Shown: positions 44,439-56,811 of the stretch, one piece after another
Layout: each line of letters starts with the position of its first letter
How positions within the stretch are numbered: the stretch's first letter is position 1
Source of the DNA: Physcomitrium patens
Lineage: Eukaryota; Streptophyta; Bryopsida; Funariales; Funariaceae
Assembly: GCF_000002425.4 (NCBI RefSeq)
Contig: NC_037265.1
Span: 1,834,371 to 1,898,370 of the forward strand
Direction of reading: 5' to 3'
Length of the DNA stretch: 64,000 nucleotides
Notes under the pieces: model-generated
What the model was told of the DNA's origin: nothing
Seen by the model: only the letters and a program-made list of their open reading frames with translations
Database searches by the model: none
Translations under genes and position numbers: made by a program

Positions 44439-47040
44439 CGCTCACAAATTTTCCAATATTCAACCTGTTCAAATACATTCACAGTAGTACATTAGATTTA
44501 CTTTCTTCACAATTCTACACTCTCCTGTCTACACTGCTACACCAAGCATGTCATCTTCTATCCTACAACACATGTATCATTCTAACAATACATCCTTAGC
44601 CTTAGAAAATATTTAGGGGAATACTTTCATCTGATGCATTCCTAAGTGTAACCAAGGTGCTGAAAGGAGAGAGCCTATAATTCACTACGATAACGTCCAT
44701 CATGTCCCTGCGTCACCTAATGCATGGGCGTACTCATTCCAACTCAGATGCTGATCCTGCGTTTTGTACAAGTAGCTTCGGCACATTTTACTATGATCTC
44801 ATACATCTGCACAAGCATTTGAAACATGCGACTGCCCACATCATTCACGTAAAAAGAAGCTGTGTCTACAGACGGAGCAGTCGACGCTGGTGTGAACGGT
44901 AATCGTAAAGGATACCGCACATGCACTAGCGGAGGAGGAAATCTGCTCATAGACAAGCTCCCGAATAAAAAATCGTAGTCACATTAGTTCCACTTCCGTA
45001 CTCCCGGAACTTCCGTAAAACCGGACGCCGTGATAGTGACAAATTGTTACAATCTTTCGAAAAAGACAATTTCGCAACTCAACTTCATCGATGAGAAACT
45101 ACGAACGTGAATGAAGAGTTAACAGTACAACACTCTGGTTGAAAGACGTAACACATTTTGGAAAGCACCCATCCGTGAAATTTCCGAGCACAGATTCCCA
45201 CCACTCGGTGACATCTTCATTACGGACGAGATGCTGATTATGGAACTACCCATGTAAAACGGGAATCAGTACAGTAATTGTTTCTTTGAAGCACCAGTAT
45301 TTCAACCCAATGAATTATGAAGCCATGAAGGCTTGAAATTTTATGGAGAATGGTTTAACGGTTAACTAAGTTGATTTTCTCGTCCAATCCCAGACAAACG
45401 ACATAATTGTTTCGATCAATATGGGGAGGGGGGGGGGGGTGCACCAGTTGAACTGGACATCAAGCACGATGAGCAGTTCTCGCTGAATTGAGCTCCTACC
45501 TCATAAAAGATTCAGTTGAACTGGACAGCAACGAAAGTGACACGGTACAGATCGATAGAACCTCGTCCCCGATTCAAAAAAGTGCACTCGCAAAAAATAA
45601 AACGAAATTGCATGCAGACCCTCCTAACTAGAAACGAAGTGCTGATGTCATAACGTATCAGCCTACGGTCACTTAAGTTTCAACTCGACCTAAGAACATG
45701 CATTTACAAAGTTGGACCTAAGGATCGGAAACAATCACAGTTGGGAACCATGCGGCACACCAACCCGGGGCTCCCAAGAGATACTCAGAACGCCATGAAA
45801 TCAGGCAAGTGGAGGGGTATTAAGGAGTTAACAGACGAGGAATATGAGAGAGCAGGATCGGATGGGAATTGTGAGATCCGGTTCACCGGATGTTTGTAAT
45901 CCAACAAACATGCCTGCGTCCCAGATATGTAATCCGACATACATGATGGGTCGACATTGTAAGCCCAACTCAGAACACTTTGTGCTTTCTACAGATTTTT
46001 AGGATTTAAGAAACGACTAGTTGTTTTCTTCAAAAAATGTGGCAAGCATAGAGTCCTTTCTAGCTACTTTCAAGTTAGTATTATGAAAACAAATGTTTCC
46101 TTTGAATGTCTATATTTTTTCCTTTGATATTTAATTTTTAAATTTTCATTTGTTTCTATGTTTGGTGATGAATATACATGTATATTAGTGTATAAATATA
46201 CTATCTAAGTGTATTTTGCAAAAACAATTGGCTCTGTATTCACTTACACATATATGTATATATATGTATGTATATAAAATTAAAAAAATTCTTGTAAATG
46301 ATGTTTAATTTCCATAATAATATGGAATTCAAAATTTATTTGATTATGTAGCAAACCTTATTATTAATTTTGTATGTTATTTTACTTGTAGTATAATTAT
46401 TCATGTATATTACTTCACAAAAAAAAAATTGATAACTAGAGCCATTCTACTTACTTTTGACTTTTTAATTTTTTTAAAGAACAACTATTAATTTAAATAT
46501 GTTGGTACAAATCCTTGGTTAATAGAGTAATGATAAATATGAATATGTGTGTAGGTGTGCATGCTTTTAAAAAATTAACCTAAATATAATTAATTTTTTA
46601 AAAAAGATAAAATTGAAAATAATAATAGAGACTAAACTACTTAAATACGAATTGATCAGTGTGTGTATTGTTTTAGTTTTTGATTATAATTTAATGTATG
46701 TATCAGTTTTCATTTTTTATTTATTTTTATTAATATTTTACAAATAGTATGAATTGAATATTTTAAAGATTCAGTTTCAAATCAGTCATATTGTCCGGTC
46801 AATGACACATTCAATCAGAAAATGGAATCGAGAATCCACAGAAAGAGCTTGACTAAGTCACTTTCCGATTTTGTTTCCAGCTCTTAAACGTATTCATAGC
46901 ATGAAAGAGGTGCAAGGATTAAGTATAATATCTTTGTAGAACTTTCGAAAGAACACTTAGGTGTAATTCAGATTATCCTTCCCCAGGTCGGGGTGACTTA
47001 TGAGAAGATTGTGAATCCATTTCAAGCATCAGTTTCAAAT
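44439..47040. other. Intergenic region of mixed composition
   Basis: 44439-45990 is more GC-balanced than the flanks and probably holds the promoter and 5' UTR of the minus-strand gene at 43521-44438. A short minus-strand ORF (44956-44744) may be chance. There is a run of 12 G at 45428-45439. From 46000 to 46780 it is AT-rich with no gene seen. Confidence 0.5.
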
Positions 47041-47179
47041 GACGAGCTCTGTTGGGTTACCTGGTGAACAAGAGATGAAATGGATGTTAAGAGCAGCAAT
47101 CACCTTTGACCCTGGGACCTTGACATGAAATCTCGCAACCTTCACTGTCGTCGCCTTCCCTGCCACAGTTCTTTACGTC

Positions 47180-48103
47180 ATGTTCAGCAAGATTAAGAGA
47201 CCTCAATATCATCACATGGAAAGTCAAGTATCACTTTCCGTCGACGAGGATATATCTGATGAAGATCACACCTCTCAACGTCAGGTTCTAAGTCCAACCT
47301 TCATTGTTGGCTGTAGAAATGAAAGCTTGGAACCTGACAGCGTGATGAGCCCTGGATTTCTGATTGAGGATATTGAACCTTCTAGCCGTCTCGACTCTTC
47401 TGTTCGCGTGAACACGTTCACTGAGGGACTCGAAAGTGAAAATCTAACCATGAGTGGAATTTCTGATTTAGAGATCCAATCTTCCACGGCTACTACAGTT
47501 GCACATACGACATCATACGAGGAAAAGTGTGCAAATCGTGCAAACGCTTCCTTCGCGGGGAAATTTCGATTGCTAAAGAGATAACGGAACATGAGAAAAG
47601 AGTATTTTCTCAGAAGAAGCATAGTATTGGAGGATCAGGATTTAGCGACAGGAATTCAGAATCGTGTACACAAACCAGGGAAGAGGAAGATTGTGAAAGT
47701 ATTAGCAACGGAGGGCAACAATCAACTGTTCGAAAAACAAGCATCGACATCCATAGCATATTAACAAAAGATACTAGACCCAGAGATTGTGATTCTCAGA
47801 CTCAGACCTTATCAACTGAGGGATTGGGGTGTAGGGACATAGGTACCAGGACATCTGTAAACACTGCTTGTATCAGAAGGGGAGTAAGGGCCAGAAGATC
47901 CTTGAAGCAATCACATACCATGACTACGGAAGAAACAAAGGAAGGATGCACCAGTAGTGTGCAATCCCATCCAAGGGGACCTCTTGAGCAGGCGCAATCT
48001 CCTCTCAAGGCACTCACAGAGACAAAACACCAGTTAAATATGTCCCTTCTTGAGCAATATGAATATTTGGAGCTGCTTGGTAACATTCTGGAGGAAGCTG
48101 CAG
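47180..48103 (+). CDS. Candidate gene of unknown function, two overlapping frames
   Basis: Two frames look coding and overlap. The first starts ATG 47180 and is open to 47584 (134 codons; acidic, Ser/Glu-rich, e.g. SLSVDEDISDEDHTSQRQ). The second is open from 47467 to 48114 and contains a Cys pair (CKSCKRFLRGE), then SKPs of polar sequence and a helical end LEQYEYLELLGNILEEAA. The second frame meets a strong donor, GCAG|GTGAGT, at 48103/48104. A plausible acceptor at 48180 would add five residues and a stop. The first and second frames must be joined by a short intron or by a single-base frameshift in 47467-47584, which I cannot decide. No domain recognised. Probably nuclear or cytosolic and largely disordered, judging by composition. 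Confidence 0.45.
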
Positions 48104-48180
48104 GTGAGTGTTGATCATGTCCTCTGTCAATGTTTCTCCTCAGTTTCAGTGAGGTGACTCTGGTGTTGTCATTTGTATAG

Positions 48181-48990
48181 CCGTCACCTGCCATCCATAG
48201 AACACCAGTAAGTTCACAATTGCGCAATTCTTAATTGAAAGTCATCAGCTTCTTATAAAGCATATCCATCACCGTCATCTGTTTCTTCGGGTCTTGCTTG
48301 ATGGTACCACATATCTTAAAATCACATAAAAAGCTTCAACAAGTAAGACAAATATGGGAAAGTGGGAGGGGACGTCATAGAAATGTTTGGAGCATGTGTA
48401 GAGCAGGTGGATGGAAGGGAGGCTCCAAGACTTATACGTGTTGGAGGCAGAAGCAGACGGGCTCGCTTTCAATTACTTCGAAGTGATCACCATTGTGTGA
48501 ACCGTGAATTGTGTCTACGCATGCTTCAAGCTTCACTTCTGGTGGCACTAATACTTACTCAATGACCTGTGCGTGTAGACTATTGTGTAAATCCTTGCAG
48601 ATAATCACCTTGAACGATACATTGATGACACCTTTTCAAAAGAAAAGGAAAAAAAAAAAAAAAAAAAAAAAAAAAAGGAACAGTAATTGAATAAAGAGTT
48701 TGATGACACACTGTATGCCACATATTCACAAGCATGTCCAACTGGGGAAAAGGCAAATTCAAACTCTGATGGAGATCCTTATCACTAAAACACACCCATG
48801 TCTAGCCGTCAGAGTCACGAAGGTCAGCAGTTCGGAGAAACCCAGTGGTACAAATTCAGTCGTCACAGACTTCATAAACTTTAAGTTGTATTATGTTTAA
48901 ACTGCTCCAAAATGTTATGTCTCCTATTTTTCTGTCAGGGGCATTCAAAAGCAATTGGTAAGATGAATGAGAAATCTTCATATGCCAGGT
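48181..48990 (+). other. Possible 3' exon/UTR or decayed coding region
   Basis: Balanced composition with short protein-like stretches (e.g. VDGREAPRLIRVGGRSRR at about 48408) and a poly(A) run of about 29 at 48648-48676. It could be the 3' UTR of the preceding candidate gene or remnants of more exons. Confidence 0.35.
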
Positions 48991-49302
48991 CCTGAAACCG
49001 ATTGCCAATTCAAACAGTCAGGGTATGTCTTTGAAAGTGATAGAATGGCACAGTAACAACGCGTGCTTTTGTGACGTCCAATTGGTTCTGAGTGAACTTG
49101 AATCGGCCTGGACAAAATGTTAGAAATAGCCAAGGAAAGTGAACCCGACATTAACATCAGTACCATGACTACTGACAAACCATGGGAGTATTTCTCAAAG
49201 ACCACCGTGGACAGTGCAGCAGAACACAAAAACAGGGTAGTAGTGCAGATCCCACATTTCTTGTCTGGGTTATTTCAAAGAAGAGAGTTTGAATGCTTTT
49301 GA
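48991..49302 (+). pseudogene. Protein-like exon fragment broken by a frameshift
   Basis: After a good acceptor (CATATGCCAG at 48990), one frame reads protein-like residues ending LVLSELESAWTKC and a TAG. A neighbouring frame continues at once with LEIAKESEPDINISTMTTDK to a TGA at 49302. The join reads naturally if one or two bases are lost at about 49115, so this looks like one exon with a frameshift, or two exons with a tiny intron. Family not recognised. Confidence 0.4.
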
Positions 49303-50553
49303 ATCTATCATCTTTACTCTTCTTTCTACTTGCAGTATGCTTTTCATGATCTCGGCTTCTGATTTAATTGCCATGTATTTAGTTACCATGTGTTTAATTA
49401 TTGAGCTCTGAAAACTTTAAAGACAAGCTGCTGGAGGAACCATCCTTGCATGTGATTTTGAAAAATATTCTAAAGGCCATTGCTTGTGACCTTGAATTCA
49501 ATCTGAGTTGAGCAATATTTCGCTGTGCAGTTAAATGCTGGTGATGGTTTGGCGGAACTAGATTGCTGTTCAACTCGAAAAAGAAAGATAGTCCGAGTTT
49601 GTAGAGATCATTACAACCATATGAGTTGGGTCTACCACCTAGCTCATACTATTTGGAGATGAGCAATTATATAAGTATTATAATAAATTTATAAGCAAAA
49701 TTTAGTAATTTTTTAATTTTTTTTGTCTTATATATAATTAATAAATTTTATATCAATCAAATAATTATATTAAAGAATATAAGAGTTATATTGAATTAGA
49801 ACCTTAGATATTTGAAATTAAGGGTCAGTGATGGTTTTTACAATCTTGAAAAATAAACTAATTTGATTGAAATAAAATTTAATGAGAGCAATTTGAACTT
49901 AGATATCTACATATCAACTAATTTATAAAGTAATTGAATGGATTAGTAAGGAAAAAGTTTTGCTAAAAGATCAACATTTAGGTTGGAGAAGGAAGAAGAC
50001 CAACATCTGAATATTTTAGGAGTTTTTTTTTTTTCTTTTTTTTTTTTCTTTTTAAAAAAAAAATTGGTGACTTTGATTTTCCTAAATCTTCATGTGCTTG
50101 TTATTTGATTATGGATTAAAATGTGGGTGAAATTTTAGTTGAGATTAAAGATTTGATTAATATTTATTGAAATTTTAAAATGGCTACAGGAATTGGTTAG
50201 GATTTACCTAAGATTTTTTTAAGTTTATTTTCTTCCTCCATAATTAGTATCCCTTAAATTTTCTTTGTTTTAGGAAAATTACTCTCTATAATACTACTCT
50301 CTAAAAGTTGTGTATAAAATACCATGATTTATTGTTGTTTTTTTGATGCTTCTATATTCTTCATACCTTATAAATATAACTTTCATTTGTTCATTAATCC
50401 ATGAAAATTTCTTTTTTATATTCATAGTATTGCACAAGAGTTGTATTGATGGTGGTAATTGTAAATATAGGTTGTTGATATGTTGTAAAGTTGTTCAAAT
50501 GTACATGATGTCTTTTGGGTCTAAATTGCTAAAGGACAACACATGGCTTTCTA
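49303..50553. other. Intergenic, becoming AT-rich to the right
   Basis: No gene supported. Base composition changes near 49650. The part from 49800 resembles 24270-24900 in style and words, suggesting a shared old repeat. T-rich and A-rich runs occur at about 50022-50062. Confidence 0.5.
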
Positions 50554-51111
50554 TGTCTAAGACAAAAACAGGATAAAAATAAATAAATAAGCAAGACTTC
50601 TCTCAAAGAAAGATGACAAAATAGAAATAACTTGATATGTATATTAAGAAAGAAACTGGAATGGCTATTGCCAAAAGTCGAGAAAACTAGAGACCCTTGA
50701 AATTAGATTGGAAGCAAGAAAGGAATTGACAAGAATGAAGAAGGCTTCACTCTTGTCTCTATATATACTATCTAACTAGGGGCTACATGGCGATGTTCTA
50801 TAGAACCTCTAATATGTGTTGACTTTGTATGACACATGCCTTGACTTACAAGGCAAGTTTTTCTACGTGTGGGCCACATAGCTAGTTTGGTCTTGAAACT
50901 AACAACATGTGTGGCACATGGCCAACTTGTTGACCACATTTCTAATCCAAAAAATCAATTAAAGACACCTATAAAGTCAAAGCATCAACAATGAAGCTTC
51001 TAGGAAGTTTTTACAGTAAATATTAGAAAATTAACTTACTTTTATTTACTTTTACTTACTTCTACCTATTTATACATGTAATTATTGGCTTACATGCATA
51101 TATCCGTGACA
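50554..51111 (-). repeat. 3' LTR of copy D
   Basis: 558 bp. In minus orientation it starts TGTCACGGATATATGC at 51111, preceded by the purine tract. The palindrome GACAAGAATGAAG/CTTCACTCTTGTC next to the TATA box has one mismatch. Confidence 0.9.
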
Positions 51112-51152
51112 TTACCCTCCTTTTTAGGAATGAGTTCCATGAGGAGCGGTCA

Positions 51153-51575
51153 TCATAAGTTGAAAAAATCTATGATGTGACGAATTGTATTCGCCACATA
51201 CTTTGGTCTTTGTTCTCTTCAAAGATGATTGATAGGGCCTGTCAACTATCGATAGTGTCCCATACTAGGACGAAAAGACTACCTAATTATTTAATCGTTG
51301 TTGTGGCTTTCATAACTTCTTTTGAATAAAACATTTGGATCACTGTCACAAGTTATTCCTACCTCTAATAAAATCACCAAACATCGTGAGTCCCTTCCAA
51401 GGTTGTGATACCAAATACATTGTATCTCGCCATCTATTTGAGGAAGAACATGTCATTCTTGAAGATCTTCATCTTGATTGCGTCGTCTTGAAGGTTGTGA
51501 CAATTATAATGTCTTGTCCGACAGGTCAGCAAATAAAGGCTCTTGAGTCAAATCCGCTAGTTATTGGTTCTCTAT
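51153..51575 (-). pseudogene. ORF3 of copy D (degenerate)
   Basis: 423 nt between the aligned start (ATG changed to ATA at 51575) and the aligned TGA (51155-51153), equal to the young copy. It has TGA at the codon-41 position. The reading frame is kept over the length with several stops. Confidence 0.7.
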
Positions 51576-51619
51576 CTCCTCAACGTCACAACTACAAAGA
51601 AGCTACAAACAAGGATTGA

Positions 51620-54600
51620 AAGTAGAATGTTATCTTGCTTAGATCTTGTTTCTTTTATAAAAAAGGTTTTCATCTTGATTTTGATGGATGTTGTCAATGA
51701 AAAGCCTCTACCGCCTTTGTTCCATTTGCAAGATTCTTTATTGGCTTCTATGTACATTCACTAATATCATATCCGCACTAATTGACAAGATATTCTAATT
51801 TATTTTGGTGCTGCCTTGAATCTAAGACTTCTTCCACTTCAAACTCTTCATAATTGTCCACTTCTATAGGAGGAGGTGGAGCTAATATTCTTCTTGGTAT
51901 GTCCATTGTCTTGTATAATTCAAGAAGAGACATGTAGAATATTGGATGGATTTTCATTGACTCCGGTAGGTATAAACGATATGCAACTGGATTGATTTGT
52001 GCAGAAATAAAAAATGGTCCAAGCCTTTGATAGTCCAACTTGTCACTAGGACGAGTGATCTTGATATTGCAACAAAGTAACCATACCTTATCATCCATGT
52101 AGAATGGTGGTTGTTCCTTTCGATAGACATCTGTATTGACCTTTTGTTGTTCTTGAGTTTTTTTTAACTATGCCTTCATCGTTACATGTAGCTTTGACAA
52201 ATGAATTACAAATTTTTTTGCAGTAGGATTATCAACTTTTCAAAAGTCAAAAGTATCAAGTCATGGATGATAGCCAAAATTGGCAAAGAAATGTATTTAT
52301 TTTGTAGAAGAATGTACCGTGTTATTGTAAGCAAACTCTACCAATGGCAAAAAAGTTGTCTAATCATCTTATTGGTAGTTAATAATACATCTTAAATACT
52401 GCTCCAAAACTTGATTAATATGGTTTGTTTATCCATCAATTTGAGGATAGAATGTCAATGATAGTTTTATATCCACTTTTAGTATCTTGAAAAGAGTCCG
52501 CCAAAATCTTAATACAAATTAAGTTCCTCTATTTGATATAATATCCTTAGATAATCCATAATAGTGATAGATATTATCAAGAAAGAGCTTAGTTGTTTCT
52601 TCACCTATGATAGATTTTGTACATGGTATAAAATGTGCCATCTTGGTAAAATAATCTACTTTTATAAATATAGAGTCATAAGCACATAAGATTAAAAGAT
52701 CCATGATAAAATCCATAGAAACAGAAGACCATGGTTGTTCTGGAATGGATAATGGCTGAAGAAGTCCATAAGATTGATGACCAGGAGTTTTTGATCTCGA
52801 GCAAACATCACAAGATTGTACAAAATCTTTGACTGCTTTCCACATTTGGGGCCACGAAAAGTTTCTAGATATTAGTTCCAAAGTTTTATTGTACCCAAAA
52901 TGTCTTGTTGTTGGAAAGTCATGATGAGCTTGAAGAACACGTAATCAAGCTTCATCTTCTGGAACATATAGTCGTTCCTCAAAATATAATAGATTCTTCT
53001 TGAATTCAAACTTGGAAGTATGATGAGACTTTGAAGGATTTTTCTTAATATCATGAATAAGAAGATCAGAAGACATACTTGATTGAACTTACTTAATGAA
53101 AGTTGAATCAACAATTAGTATTGATTTCATTGCTTGAAGATGAAAATGCTCTGGCTTCAAGAGAATTGTCCATTGTTGATTGAAAGCATTATCTCCTTCT
53201 TTTAGTTTAAGGTAAAATCGTCTAGAGAGTGCATCTGACAAATCTTGAATTCAAATCTTGACAAAGACATACTCCAATGAGCTTGGCAACAATTCAAAAC
53301 ACATTGAGATATAAAATATTGTGATGGAGTTAGAAGTACCTTCTATATAATAGCGCCATTCTTGAAACAAATCCACGATTACAAGAAGTTCTTTGTTGTA
53401 GATCTTGTAGTTGATCTTGGCTACTGAAAATTTTTTGGAATGAAAAGCTATTGGATGAAGTTCATCATGTGTTCCTATTTGTGACAATACGGCATCTAAA
53501 GCAAAGTTTGATGCATTTATTTCCATAAAAAATGGCTTAGAAAAATCAACACGATATAAGATTGGTGTAGAAACAAAGGTTGTCTTCAAAGCTTCAAATG
53601 CTACTTCTGCTTCTTCATTCCATTGAAGTTTGTCTTTACAAGTCAAACGTGTAAGTGGAGCTGCAACTAGAGAGAAGTCTTTGATGAAGATTTGATAGTA
53701 GTTGGCAAATCCCAAAAAGCTTTGGACATCTCTTATCATTTTTGGAATCTTCCAATCCATAATAGTTTGAACTTTCTTAGGATCCATCATAAGTCCATCG
53801 TTTGAAATGATATATCCTAAGAAGTCGACTTGAGTAGTATGAAATAAACACTTTTTTTTTTATCTTGGTATAAAATCCCACATCTCTTAGTTTTTATAAT
53901 ACATGACAAACATGAAGTTTATGTTCTTCTATGTTCTTAGAATAGATTAAGATGTTGTCTAAATAACAGACAACAAAATCATCTAAAAACTCCCAAAAGA
54001 CATCATTCATTAGATGTTGGAATGTTGTTGGTGCATTTGTAAGTCAAAAAGGCATGACATTGTATTTGAAATGTCCATATCTTGTTTGAAACGTAGTCTT
54101 CCATTCATCTCCTTTTTTAATGCGTATCAGATTGTATGCTCTTTCTAGATCTATTTTTGTATAGATCTTAGCTTGATTCAACTGATCAAGGAGTCCAGAT
54201 ATCAAAGGTAGTGGATACTTATTTTTTATAGTGATTTTGTTGAGTCCTCGATAATCGACACACATCCACAATGATCCATCTTTTTTCTTCACAAATAAAA
54301 TTAGAGCTCTTGTTGGAGATTTGGAATGGCGTATGAAGTTCTTGGCCAAATTTTCTTCAATATACTCATTGCATTCAATCAAGTCATTTTGAGATAAATT
54401 GTAGATTGATCCAGAGGCACTTGTGCTCCTTTTAGAAGGTCAATTGAGTAGTCATAGGAACAATGTTGTCAAAGAGTATCTGTATTTTTCTTCTCAAATA
54501 CATCTTAAAAATCTTGATATTGGCTTGGTATGCCACTTGAAGTCTTTCTACCAATAGAAATAGGTATACTAGACTTATGACTTTTTACTTGATTAACTAC

Positions 54601-55020
54601 CCTCTTAGTTATACTTTCAGAAAAGTCAAGACTATGAGAAGTCCAATCTATTTTAGGGTTATATTTTTCTAGCCATAATAAACCTAAAATGACTAGATTA
54701 GAAGGAGATCTATTGATACTAAATATTACAAAGTTACTACGACCATTAGTTTCTATTTCTATAGCAAGGATTTGATGAGTAACATCTCTTGAAGACAACA
54801 AATGACCATCTATGACTTCTACATGAAAAGGTTTAGTTTTCTTCACTAAAAATATGCTATATCTTTTAGCAAATTCTTCATCTAAGAAACATGCTGAGGC
54901 TCCTGAATCTAGCAAAGCAAAGGCTTTGTGATGTTTAGGTCGTAGAATAATATTTATCATAAAATATGGAGAGGATTATGAGGAGAGGATAGGACCTTCA
55001 CTAGGCATTGTGTAAGGTTC
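51620..55020 (-). pseudogene. Degenerate pol of copy D
   Basis: Minus strand: protease (54960-54505, LLDSGASACFLDEEF intact), RT N-terminal part (54382-54044, [15 protein letters not shown]), RT palm with YLDN (about 53950), RT end and RNase H (53790-53251, with a small deletion near 53310), integrase HHCC and core (52881-52519, SMDFIMDLL, ISNRGT) and the pre-chromodomain part (52098-51778). The last region ends in a chromodomain remnant. Confidence 0.88.
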
Positions 55021-55029
55021 CAGTGGCAC

Positions 55030-56042
55030 GGTCTCTAATGTAGTTGGACAAATTCATTTTCCGACATGCTATCTTCTTTGATCGCTGTACTCTTTATTTC
55101 ATAGTTGCGTCACTTCTTTGGATAATATTGAGCAGTGTGCTTAGATTCTCTACAATATAAGCACAATCCTTTCTAATGAAAACGAGTCTTTTCTTGCTCA
55201 ATAAAAGGTTTGAAACGTACTGCATCAAATTGCATATCCTCTACTTTCGAATGTATGTGTTGAAGAGATGTTGGTATCGCCATTGAATTATAATAACGTT
55301 GAGGTCCACTTCTATAATTCTCAGATTAGAATCCAAAAAGACAATTGTCACACTTCACAACAAAGTCAATTACTTGACTCAATATTTGAGGATTAGATAA
55401 GTTGAGCATTAATTTTTTTACCTCATATTGTAATCCGTAGAAGAATTGGCTAATAAGTGCAGCATTATCCTACTTGATCTCAATCACAAGTTGTCAAAAT
55501 TGTGAAGCATACAACATTACTGATCAAATGTCTTATCGTAAAATATGGATTTTATTGGTTGCAACACAAATTGCATCATGCTCTCCAGACATGGATCAAA
55601 ATTCTACCAAAAAAGCCTTTAGATTATCCAATATTGGATCTCGTCATTCAAAAAAAGATAAAAACCATGATAATGCTGAACCTAAAAGAAGCATATCAAT
55701 GAATCTAATTTACGATCCTATAGTTGAATAGCTTTCGAGTTGAAGTTCAATCACAAATTGTACTTGATTGATAAATCTTCTAAACTTTGATCTGATGCCA
55801 TCAAACTTCTCAAGTAGGGCAATTCTTGATTCTCTAACACTAAAAGGGCATTCTATCATAGTAGAAGAGACATAATTTGGTGCATATGTTGAAGCAGCTC
55901 CAATCATTTCTATATCTTCACTTTCTGCCAATCTTGTTGCTTCTTATAGTAGTAAATTGAGTTGATGCATTGCAAGCATTAACTCCATCAATTTTTTTTA
56001 CATTTGTGCTATTGCACTCTTCATTTCATGAAGTTCTGCCAT
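55030..56042 (-). pseudogene. Degenerate gag of copy D
   Basis: Aligned ATG at 56042. The N-terminal helix, capsid blocks (ALLEKFDGIRSKFRRFINQV at 55931-55710) and knuckle region are present with stops between. The codon after the knuckle is TGA, as in the young copy. Confidence 0.8.
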
Positions 56043-56254
56043 GATAACACTTAGAAAAGAGAAAATGTCTTATATCGCTCAAGACAAATAGAAGAGAGGA
56101 CTTGAGAACAAAGAAAGTACTAAAGACAATATCAGTTTAGAAGAGGGTAATCTGTAACTTCTAATATGCTTATGTCTTATCGAGAAAAAGGGATAATCCA
56201 CTCTTAATCAAGATTAGAGAAAGCTCTAATATTATAAGTATACTCTGGTTAATC

Positions 56255-56811
56255 TGTCAAGGATAAGAACATGATAAAAATAAATAAACAAGTGAAACTT
56301 TTCTCAAAAAAAGATGACAAAATAGAAATAACTTGATATGTATATTAAAAAAGAAATTGGAATGGCTATTACCAAAAGTCAAGAAAACTAGAGACCCTTG
56401 AAACTAGACTGAAAGCAAGAAAGGAGTTGATAAGAATAAAGAAGGTTTCATTCTTGTCTCTATATATACTATCTAACTAAGGGCTATATGGCGATGTTCT
56501 ATAAGACCTCCAATATGTGTTGACTTTGTAGGACACATGCCTTGACTTACAAGGCAAGTTTTTCTACATGTAGGCCACATAGTTAGTTTGGTCTTCAAGC
56601 TAACAACATGTGTGGCACATGGCCAACTTGTTGACCATATTTCTAATCCAAAAAATCAATGAAAGACACCTATAAAGTCAAAGCATCAACAATGAAGCTT
56701 CTAAGAAGTTTCTATAGTAAATATTAAAAAATTAACTTACTTTTATCTACTTTTACTTACTTCTACCTATTTAACATGTAATTATTGGCTTACATGCGTC
56801 TGTCCATGACA
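56255..56811 (-). repeat. 5' LTR of copy D
   Basis: 557 bp. Differences from 50554-51111 are mostly transitions. Confidence 0.9.

Larger units (their letters stand above)
50554..56811 (-). mobile_element. Chromovirus copy D, full-length but degenerate
   Basis: 6258 bp on the minus strand with LTRs 50554-51111 and 56255-56811. The flanks TTCTA (50549-50553) and CTCTA (56812-56816) fit a decayed 5-bp duplication. All domains are recognisable. Protease keeps DSGA, but RT has YLDN and integrase ISNRGT. Of the four older complete copies (A-D) it keeps the longest open pieces. Confidence 0.93.

Noticed and set aside
47281..47622. 113-codon minus-strand ORF
   Set aside because: It mirrors the plus-strand candidate gene, which has a strong splice donor and better composition.
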